A DNA stretch of 64,000 nucleotides from Tolypothrix sp. FACHB-123 (GTDB lineage Bacteria; Cyanobacteriota; Cyanobacteriia; Cyanobacteriales; Nostocaceae): NCBI RefSeq assembly GCF_014697075.1, contig NZ_JACJRE010000015.1, positions 62,001 to 126,000 of the forward strand, written 5' to 3'. Every line of letters starts with the position of its first letter. Within the stretch, counting starts at the first letter, position 1. The position numbers and the translations under genes were made by a program. The notes beneath the pieces are model-generated. The model saw only the letters and a program-made list of their open reading frames with translations, was not told the DNA's origin and made no database searches. Shown in pieces: positions 1-8,200 of the stretch.

Positions 1-19
1 TAAAAGCAGAGTGAATTGA

Positions 20-142
20 ATTCATTACTTTATCAGCCGAGCCGAAGCACTACGCCTAGCACAGCAGACTCTACTTAAAAATCCTAACTACGATCATCCA
101 CGCTTTTGGGCACCCTATGTTCTAGTGGGTAGTTGGCTTTGA
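20..142 (+). pseudogene. 3' remnant of a CHAT-domain protease-like gene
   Basis: The frame ending in TGA at 140-142 encodes a tail reading SRAEALRLAQQTLL, then NPNYDHPRFWAPYVLVGSWL. This closely resembles the usual C-terminus of cyanobacterial CHAT (caspase-like) domain proteins, which end in a HPxxWAPFxLxGxW pattern. An in-frame TGA at 17-19 cuts it off from anything upstream, and the residues before the match (IHYFI) do not look like the family, so I read it as a broken-off 3' end rather than a live gene. It lies tail-to-tail with the NB-ARC/TPR gene. Only about 35 codons are visible. Confidence 0.5.
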
Positions 143-192
143 TCCCGAAATACCAATAAGCTAATGCGTGTCTCAAGCCCATTCGGGTTATT

Positions 193-2568
193 TTAACTAT
201 TAGCAATCAGAGATATTTTGGCAACTTGTTTTGGGGCATTTATTTCTGTAAATAACTGAATCGCCTGATGAAAATACATTTGACTCTCATCTAGTTTGTC
301 TAAAGCTTGATAAGTTAAACCTAACTGAAAGTAGGATTCTGCCAAGTCACATTTTGCTCCTATTTTATCCAAAAGTTCGATTGCTTCTGTATGATGAGTA
401 AGAGCTAATTTATAATCTGCTTGTTGGCGATAAATTTCTGCTAAACCATTTAGGGTTTTGGCTTTGACCTGCATATAATGACTTGCTTCTGCAAAGTTCA
501 ATACTTTCTGAAACATTTGATGAGCCTTGGATAAATCGCCTAACTTAACATAAGTTTGCCCTAAGATTTGCATAAAATAAGCAAAACTACCAGTCTTAAT
601 AAGTTTTTCGTTTTTAATATTTTCATAGGCGACATTAGCTAAATTATGGGCAGCATCACCTAATCCTAAATATGAATTAACTAAAGCTAAACACACAGAA
701 GCTTTTTCTGCCCAGCGATGATGCGCGGTATTTTGAGCCAGGTAAATTACTTGTTGAAATAACTCTCCCGCCGTTTTTAATTCCCACAAATCTATTTTGT
801 AAAGACCAATACTTAAAAGGGAATCTACTTCTAACATTCGCAGATAGTAAACTTTATGTTTATTCTCTGGTTGGGGTACAAGTGATTTGAGTGCTTGCCT
901 GGCTAAAGTAATAGTTTTTTCTTGACAAATTAACGCCTGTTCAATATTACCTGCAATCCAATATAAATCACCCAAAATATTGTATAATTCAATAATATTT
1001 TGTTCGGATTCAACATGAATTAATACTCGTTCAATGGCTGTAAGTATGGGCTGAATTAAACCCATGCGATATAAGGTACTACCAAGAGGTAAAAACTGCT
1101 GCCATTGATTGTGACGACTCTGGAGAATCACTTTACCAGCTAACTCAAATTCATTAATTTCTATGTAGTGATAATATGCTTCTAGAGCTTGTAAAGCATC
1201 TTGAAAAGTGGCAATTTGGGTAACGCTAGCTGTCCAAAATTCTGCGGCTTTGTGGTTAGTAATTTGCCATTCATCACTCATGCGTAAACGCGCGATCGCT
1301 TCGACTTGAATTACCGGATGCAGCCAATATTCACCGCGATCGCATTCTACTAAGGAGCGATTTCTCAAAGAAGCTATAATCTGCCGATGTTCTGTCGGGG
1401 AAACGTCCCATAATAAACAAAATACTCCTGATGCTGGGATGGTGGGTATATCTTGATAACGATAGCAACCCAAACGGCAAAGCAGACGATAGGCTTGGGG
1501 ATCGAGAGATTGTAGGCGATTAATTTGACTCACGGCTAAATTTTTTAAATCTGTTGCGGCTAAAGGATCGCCATGATTTTGTTGCCAATATAACGCCATA
1601 TCACCGCCAAAATCTGCTTGCATTGCACCGCAGAGAATACCCATCGCTTTAGCATTCCCGCCATAGGTACGATGTATTTGTTGCAAGGTAGGGGAGTTAA
1701 TAGTTAACCCTTGGATACTAAAAAACTTCAGCCATGCGCTTTGATCTAAACCAGGAAGGCGATAATGATGTACATTTAACTCTGGTTCGCACAGGCGATC
1801 GCGACTAGTAATTAGGGTGACAGATTTTACCCTAGCATCAGCTAAAATCCGCAACAGTTCTAAATAGTTGCGGTGGGGAGCAATTAACTTTCCTTGTTGA
1901 TCTAAAGCTGGTTCCAAATTATCAATTAACACCCCAATGCGTCGATGATGAAGTAGACGCTTAAGTCGTCCCAAAGTTACGCCAAATTCTACCCCAGGTT
2001 CCTCACCAAAGTCTTGTTTGAGCCATTCTTCAACCACTCGTTGCGCTGAGGTGATGTTGTGAGTTTCTTTCGCCATCAACAGTTCTAAAACCAACTCAAA
2101 ACCCTGAGTTTGTAGATATTGCTGTGCGAGAGTAGTTTTCCCTAAACCGCCTTCACCTTGGATGACAACTACTTTCGATCCCTGATTTACTAAAGTATTG
2201 AGGTGTGCGATCGCTTCTTCTCTACCCAAAAAATTGCTATCCTCTAGTTGAGGCGGTGAAAGCTGGGGCGTTTTTGGGTAATCAATTAGACCGGAGATAG
2301 TCGCAGTTTTTCTGAGAACACGTTCCAAAGTAGCGCGACAATTACTTTTATTAATCTTCTGTCGCAGGACTCGCGATAGCAACTTCCATAACTGCGAACC
2401 TACATCCTTAACGTGTCCTTCCGTACAACCGTAAGCATAGGCAATATCTAAATATTTTCTACCCAACCAAACCTGCACAAGAATAACTTTTTGCAAATCG
2501 CTCAACCGTTCTCCGGTCTGAGCAGGAATTATGGTATCTAACCATGCTAATGCTGCTTCAGCGTCCAT
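193..2568 (-). CDS. NB-ARC ATPase with TPR repeats (STAND-type signalling protein)
   Basis: A 791-residue STAND-class protein. Residues 1-90 form a helical, helix-turn-helix-like N-terminal domain of the kind found on cyanobacterial NB-ARC proteins. A P-loop GEGGLGKTT sits at 138-146, followed by a Walker B-like VLIDNLEP near 213, the rest of an NB-ARC/winged-helix module to about 440, and tetratricopeptide-like helical repeats from about 500 to the end (for example AKTLNGLAEIYRQQADYKLA). STAND proteins couple ATP-dependent oligomerisation to sensing by the repeat domain. The effector here is unknown, because no nuclease, protease or TIR domain is visible. The ATG start at 2568 is followed directly by the N-terminal domain. 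There is no obvious operon partner. A role in regulation or defence is inference only. Confidence 0.85.
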   Translation of the reverse strand: MDAEAALAWLDTIIPAQTGERLSDLQKVILVQVWLGRKYLDIAYAYGCTEGHVKDVGSQLWKLLSRVLRQKINKSNCRATLERVLRKTATISGLIDYPKTPQLSPPQLEDSNFLGREEAIAHLNTLVNQGSKVVVIQGEGGLGKTTLAQQYLQTQGFELVLELLMAKETHNITSAQRVVEEWLKQDFGEEPGVEFGVTLGRLKRLLHHRRIGVLIDNLEPALDQQGKLIAPHRNYLELLRILADARVKSVTLITSRDRLCEPELNVHHYRLPGLDQSAWLKFFSIQGLTINSPTLQQIHRTYGGNAKAMGILCGAMQADFGGDMALYWQQNHGDPLAATDLKNLAVSQINRLQSLDPQAYRLLCRLGCYRYQDIPTIPASGVFCLLWDVSPTEHRQIIASLRNRSLVECDRGEYWLHPVIQVEAIARLRMSDEWQITNHKAAEFWTASVTQIATFQDALQALEAYYHYIEINEFELAGKVILQSRHNQWQQFLPLGSTLYRMGLIQPILTAIERVLIHVESEQNIIELYNILGDLYWIAGNIEQALICQEKTITLARQALKSLVPQPENKHKVYYLRMLEVDSLLSIGLYKIDLWELKTAGELFQQVIYLAQNTAHHRWAEKASVCLALVNSYLGLGDAAHNLANVAYENIKNEKLIKTGSFAYFMQILGQTYVKLGDLSKAHQMFQKVLNFAEASHYMQVKAKTLNGLAEIYRQQADYKLALTHHTEAIELLDKIGAKCDLAESYFQLGLTYQALDKLDESQMYFHQAIQLFTEINAPKQVAKISLIANS

Positions 2569-2782
2569 TCTGTAGCGATGAGGGAGTTAAATTTGAGAAC
2601 ATAGATTAATCTACAATCCCCTGGCCTAATTTTCGGAGAAGATTCTGTAAATCCGACCTTTTCCCCGACTTTCAGACTGCAAATATTCCCAGCAGATCCG
2701 ATCAAACTGCCAACTTCAGCCGACTGACAACAGAAAGTGCGATCGCTTAGGCTATTGGGCATAGAGTTAAAGTATAAACATT

Positions 2783-3697
2783 ATGTTAAATACCGCCAGC
2801 GCGCAAAGCTTTTCTAGTTCTCACTACTGGCAAATACAGCATCGGATTCATTCTCTTATCGATAACTATCTTGCAGCCGCAAAACTACAAGAACGCTTGC
2901 AAGATTTACCCTTACAATTTACCAATCCCCAGCCACGCCCCTGGAAACCAATTAATTGGCAAGCTATTAACCGCAATCAAATTATCGGTATTAAACCAGA
3001 AGTATTTTTATCCATCTTAATCGGCGCAATGGATACAGAAGCCCCGATTCGCGGTTACACCCAAACCAGTCGCCAGTATTTAGAGAAATTGCATCCCCAA
3101 ATGGCGCGGTTTGTTGGGGGAATAGTTGGTGAAGACGGCGAACTTCAAGAAATTGGCTTGTGGGAAAAAGAAGAACGCCAGCACACACCCGCATTAATCA
3201 AGGTTTACACCCAATTAACAGGCGAAAAAATCACCCCCAAACACCGCAGCGTCAGAGGCTACATCCCTACGGATAACCCCCACGAAGATCTCTATCGCCA
3301 CGGCTTACATCGCGTAGCTACAGAATATGGTGCCACCTGCCTTTACCTGTGGCTGATGGCGCACACCACCGACGCACTCGCTGATGTTCTCGAAGAACTC
3401 GCCAAAGACGAAATTAACCACATGACTAAATTCTGGGGTTTTGGAGTCTGGGCTTTCCCCGATACCGGACTAATCCGAGTAGGAAGCACCCTCATCAAAA
3501 CCCGTTCCCAAAGCTATAAACGTAACAACCTCATGCGTACCCTAGGCCGGATGATGGCGACACTCAACTGGAATGCTTGGACTTTCACCAACAAAGTCAC
3601 CCTTCTATACACTTTCACCTACGCTATGCATCGCCTCTGGACATGGCACAACAGCCTCACACCAGAATATCTCAACAATCTCCTAGGAACCCGATAA
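2783..3697 (+). CDS. ferritin-like di-iron protein (acyl-ACP desaturase-like)
   Basis: A 304-residue soluble protein. It has two well-spaced ExxH signatures, EKEERQH near residue 137 and EELAKDEINH near residue 212, plus further acidic residues in long helices (EAPIRGYTQTS, EYGATCLYLW). This is the ligand pattern of the ferritin-like di-iron fold used by acyl-ACP desaturases and related oxygenases. I cannot tell whether the substrate is a fatty acyl group. No membrane segment of the integral desaturase type and no His-box triplet is present. It is followed 92 bp downstream by uppS on the same strand, so the two may share a transcript. If the hupS element extends to the left window edge, this gene would be element cargo. 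Confidence 0.7.
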   Translation: MLNTASAQSFSSSHYWQIQHRIHSLIDNYLAAAKLQERLQDLPLQFTNPQPRPWKPINWQAINRNQIIGIKPEVFLSILIGAMDTEAPIRGYTQTSRQYLEKLHPQMARFVGGIVGEDGELQEIGLWEKEERQHTPALIKVYTQLTGEKITPKHRSVRGYIPTDNPHEDLYRHGLHRVATEYGATCLYLWLMAHTTDALADVLEELAKDEINHMTKFWGFGVWAFPDTGLIRVGSTLIKTRSQSYKRNNLMRTLGRMMATLNWNAWTFTNKVTLLYTFTYAMHRLWTWHNSLTPEYLNNLLGTR

Positions 3698-3789
3698 TCT
3701 CTCACCCTCTTCTCTGCGTCTCTGCGTCCTCTGCGGTTTGTTTTTCCCTTAACTCTACATAAATCCTGATAATATTCATCAATACCAAT

Positions 3790-4530
3790 ATGATCCCCCT
3801 AGACTTAAATCCCGAAAAAATGCCCCAACACGTAGCCGTGATTATGGATGGTAACGGTAGATGGGCGACTAGCCGAGGACTACCACGCATTGCCGGACAT
3901 CGCCAAGGCGCAAGCACCCTTAAACAACTATTACGCTGCTGCAAAGATTGGGGAATCAAAGCCCTCACCGCCTATGCATTCTCTACAGAAAATTGGCAAC
4001 GTCCAATAGAAGAGGTAGACTTTCTCATGCTGTTATTTGAGCGATTGCTACGCCACGAGTTAGAGCAGATGCATCGAGAAGGAGTGAGAATTTCTTTTAT
4101 TGGCGATTTATCAGCTTTACCTGCATCTCTGCAAGCAGAAATTGAACGTTCCATGACAGAAACATTGCATAATCAAGCAATTCACTTTACTGTTGCTGTT
4201 AACTACGGTAGCCGCAACGAAATTACTAGAGCCTGTCGTCAAATAGCGCAACTGGTGGAACAAGGTAAAATCAGCGCCGAAGCCATCAATGACAGCCTTA
4301 TAGAACAAAATCTCTACACAGCAGATACTCCAGCACCAGATTTACTAATTCGTACTAGTGGCGAGATGCGCTTGAGTAACTTTCTCTTGTGGCAAATGGC
4401 ATATACAGAGATGTACTTTACTGATATTCTCTGGCCGGATTTTGATAGAGAAGTATTTCATCAAGCTTTGTTGAGTTACCAAAAACGCGATCGCCGTTTT
4501 GGTCAAGTGAAGGCTTTACTTTCAGCCTAA
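3790..4530 (+). CDS. uppS: isoprenyl transferase (undecaprenyl diphosphate synthase family)
   Basis: A 246-residue cis-prenyltransferase, which condenses isopentenyl diphosphate units onto an allylic primer to make the polyprenyl carrier for cell-envelope polymers. The family landmarks are present: [13 protein letters not shown] near residues 15-27 with the catalytic Asp, [15 protein letters not shown], and the C-terminal [15 protein letters not shown] followed by AYTEMYF. Length and order are typical. Cyanobacteria often carry more than one copy, so this need not be the essential one. Its last 25 codons and about 12 bp of downstream DNA recur at 11010-11100 as a detached fragment. Start ATG 3790 fits the family N-terminus. 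Confidence 0.93.
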   Translation: MIPLDLNPEKMPQHVAVIMDGNGRWATSRGLPRIAGHRQGASTLKQLLRCCKDWGIKALTAYAFSTENWQRPIEEVDFLMLLFERLLRHELEQMHREGVRISFIGDLSALPASLQAEIERSMTETLHNQAIHFTVAVNYGSRNEITRACRQIAQLVEQGKISAEAINDSLIEQNLYTADTPAPDLLIRTSGEMRLSNFLLWQMAYTEMYFTDILWPDFDREVFHQALLSYQKRDRRFGQVKALLSA

Positions 4531-4600
4531 CACCTAAGTTTTCTATGTAAAATCACTGTACTCATGAATTTTATAGACACCTAGCTCAAGCTTTTAGCTG

Positions 4601-4722
4601 ATAAGCTAATGCGCGTCTAAATTGCATAACTATTAATATGGGCTGTTAACTGTTGACTGTTAACTGTCAAACGGTCAACAGCCCTCACAATGGATTGTAC
4701 AACTTAAAAGCACAATAGCTTA
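4601..4722. repeat. MITE-like inverted repeat element, copy 1
   Basis: It begins with ATAAGCTAATGCGCGTCTAA, continues with ATTGCATAACTA, and ends with the inverted counterpart TTGTACAACTTAAAAGCACA then ATAGCTTA. The interior is a hairpin made of GGGCTGTTAAC and GTCAACAGCCC. Related copies are at 48464-48571 and (partial) 49521-49600. There is no coding capacity, which fits a miniature inverted-repeat element or a cyanobacterial repeated hairpin. Confidence 0.6.
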
Positions 4723-4853
4723 ACAGTCGCAGTGCAAATCAATGGACGTACTCGTACCACTATTACCGTTTCACCGAAAGCTTCGCATTCGGAAGCGATC
4801 GCACATTTCAGTTCCTGTAATCAATTTGCGGTTCGGTTGTGATTAGATTGGAA

Positions 4854-4911
4854 GTATTTAACCCCGCAGTTAATTAACTACTAGGTTAAATGTACTAGTC
4901 CAGAATGTCAA
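4854..4911. repeat. orphan copy of the ArsR-operator-like palindrome
   Basis: These 58 bp match 12671-12728 with a single visible mismatch. The core at 4856-4891 is the 36-bp nested palindrome ATTTAACC / AGTTAATTAACT / GGTTAAAT. At the other location it sits just upstream of arsR; here no gene start follows within 300 bp. Confidence 0.7.
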
Positions 4912-5270
4912 GCCAGGTTTTTGTTGAGTATTAGTCATCGGGCATGGAGCAAAGGGCATTGGTGAATGGCACTAAGAAAAGCTGAAAGCTCGTCTGGGTA
5001 GGGTGTTGGGGGCAGGGTGTTGGGTGTAGGGGGAAATTAAGAAAACCAAATATCGAGTACGAACATAAATATTTTCCTTCTTGCCTACGGCACGCTACGC
5101 GAACACTACACCCGACACCCGACACCCCACACCCAAAAGCCTTATAGGTAATGGGTTTGGCGTTATCTTAGTGCCATTCGGGCATTGGTAATTTCTTCGC
5201 CATGCCCCAAACCGCAGGATGCGCAGGGTGCGCACCCTACGCACCTACAGATCGGATTTTCCCGCAGCTT

Positions 5271-8200
5271 TCAATAAATTGGTAAGGTAATGATAAATTC
5301 AGTTCCTTTACCTGGGGTAGAAGTTACATCCAAACTACCGCCATGTTTTTCGACAATAATCGATTTAGCGATCGCTAATCCTAATCCTGTACCTTTACCT
5401 ACTGCTTTAGTAGTAAATAAATGGTCAAAAATCTTTTGTTTTACTGATTCTGTCATACCTTTACCATTATCAGCAATTGCAATGGTGATGTTTTTATTTA
5501 CGACTGAGGTTGTAATGATAATGCAGTTAGGATTGGCTTGGATTTCTGAATAAATTCGCCCCTGATTTGATTCATCTAAAGCATCAATGGCATTAGCCAG
5601 GATATTCATAAATACCTGATTTAACTGTCCAGGAAAACATTTAAATAACGGTAAATCTCCATAATTAGTCGTGACTTCAATTGCTGGACGTTGTTCGTTA
5701 GCTTTCAGACGATGTTTGAGAATTAAAATTGTGCTGTCAATTCCTTCATGGAGGTTAAACAGTACTTTGTAATCTTTATCGGCACGGGAGAATGTTCTTA
5801 AACTAGTGCTAATATTTTTTAGCCTATCGCAAGCCATCACCATTGATGCAATCATTTTTGGCAAGTCTTCTAAGCTATAATCCAAGTCAATTTCTTCCGC
5901 ATGGTTGGCGATTTCATCATCGGGCTTAGGTAACTTTTCTTGATATAATTGTAAATGTTCTACAATATCAGCCAATGTTGGTTTAGCTTGTTGCAGACTA
6001 GCAGCTATAAAGCCCAAAGGATTATTCATTTCATGGGCTATACCAGCAACTAAATTTCCTAAAGCAGACATTTTCTCACTTTGAACAATTTGTAATTGTG
6101 CCTGTTGTAAATCTTGCAATGCTTGCTGTGCTTGTTGGTAAAGTCGAGCATTTTCTAAAGATATTGCAGCTTGAGAAGCAAGTAGCTTAATTACTCTGAG
6201 GCGTTCGTTAGTAAACACCCCACTTGTTAACTGATTTTCTAGATAGATAATCCCTAACAAATGCCCTTGATTAATAATTGGTGTACATAATATACTTTGG
6301 GGTTGGTGTTGCAACAAATATTCTTCAAGTAAACCAGGAATATCGGTTTGTCTGTGATTAATGACAACAGTTTCTTGCGTGTTTTTCACGTAATTAATCA
6401 GTTTGATCGGAATATCTGGAGATTCATCTAATAGTTGGGACTTAAGAATAGTTTTCACATGACTTTGAGCATGTAATTGATGTTCGATAAAGGTAAATGC
6501 CCGGACTTGCCATTGCTCGTTTTGGGGCAGAATTACTACAGATTTTTTTGCGCCTGAATTTTCTAAAATAATCCGCGTTAGCTGGGCGATTAGTTCATCT
6601 AATTCTAGAGAAATTGAAATTGCTTGAGCAGCTTTGAGAATGGAAGTTAAATCTAGAACATCTGAAATAGTAGTTTTACCAGTGCAAGTAGATGAGGAAT
6701 TGGAAAGGCTGATATTACTGCTGATACTTTCTAGGGGATGTAACCCTAATTTTTGTTGTTGGAGGATTGGTTGCAACAGTTGCGGATAGCGTTTTTCTAA
6801 ATCATCTGTTTTGGCTTTAGCTCCCCAACGGGCATAACAGTAATATGCTTCTTGCATATAGCCAGCAGCAACTTTTTGTTTGCCCCAGTTGAGGTAGAAT
6901 TTAGCCGCTAATTCGTTGGCTAATCCTTCTTCATAGCCATATTTATTGATTTGTGCTTGGGTAATTGCTTGCTCATAAAATTCAATTGCCTGAGTTTTTT
7001 CTTGATTTAATCTAGCTTTTTCTGCTTGGATGAGTAGACACTTATGCAGCAGATTTTCTGGACAAGCTTTTGCCCAAAAATTTAAGCGTTCTTCCAGAGG
7101 AATCAGGGCTTGCCAATGGTGTTGATGTTCTGCTTGTGTGGTGGCAGTTTCAGCTAAAGCTAGATGCATTAAAGCTACATAAAAAACGCTAGAAGGCACT
7201 TTGGCATGACTGGCAATTGTATTTTCAATAATGCTGAGTTGGGGGATTAAATCAGGGTAGGCGGCTTGATTACCAAATAAATAGGCATGGCGAATTTTAA
7301 CTGAATATAACCAAGCCAAGTTATAGGGAGCATTTTTGTATTTTTGCAAATACTGAACTTCACTAAAAGTTTCATCATCAAAGGTGAAAGGTGTTTTAGT
7401 TAAACCCAAAAGATTGCGAATTGGTTGAATGACTCCGGCTATTAAAGCATCCAGGTTATCTAAACTTTTAATTTGATGGAGAAAAGCGGCATGGTTTTGC
7501 GCGATCGCATATAAATCATCTAAGTTCTTACCGTAAGTCAGGCGATCGGAACCACTCTGCATCATCATAAAACTAGCTGTCAACCAGTTGCCGGCTTCCA
7601 TACTATATTTATAGGCATTTTCGTAGTATGTATCTGCTTCTCGAATTGGGCGACTCCAGCTTTGGATATCGGCTGCAAACAAAAAGTTAGTCATACCGCG
7701 CACATCAGCATTATCAAACTGTTCGCACAGCTGTACTGCCATTTCGCCAATACGATGGGCTGTGTTAAAGTCCTTGAGTACAGTATTGGCAATTAAGCTA
7801 TAGCCAGCATAGCCAAAGGGAGACATATCGCTATTGCCATATTCTAATGACAGGGTAGTCATTTTCGCCAGGGCTAGTAATGCTAAGGTACTTTGCCCAT
7901 CTAGCCATGCAGCATAGAACACAATTTGTAAAATTCGCAGCATCTCTGCAATTTTGGCATCTTGCATTTTTGGGGCTGCGAGAATGGATTCAATGGAATG
8001 CTGTTGTAAAAATTGCTGTACAGTAGCGATTTCTGTATCTAGGTTAGCTTGGATCTGCGCCGGATCTGCGGGCATTGTCCAGCCAAGCAGCTGTAAACTT
8101 TGACGTTGAATTGCGATCGCTTCAGTATTTCTTCCTTGAAGTTGGTACTGCGTCATCTGCACGCGATAAATTATCGCTCGATCCAGGGGCGTTTGGGCGT

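Larger units (their letters stand above)
4531..5270. other. 740-bp gene-free spacer with repeats
   Basis: No convincing gene is visible. The spacer holds a MITE-like inverted-repeat element (4601-4722), a stand-alone copy of the ArsR-type palindrome found upstream of the arsR gene (4854-4911), G-rich direct repeats with the words GGGTGTTGG and GGGTGTAGG (about 4998-5032) with an inverted counterpart near 5100-5135, and a GCGCAGGGTGCGCACCCTACGC hairpin region around 5220-5242. Open frames over the G-rich part look like repeat artefacts. Confidence 0.6.

Noticed and set aside
2547-2762. 71-codon frame overlapping the start of the NB-ARC gene
   Set aside because: It overlaps a real gene start, has no family features and lies in the promoter region of two divergent genes.
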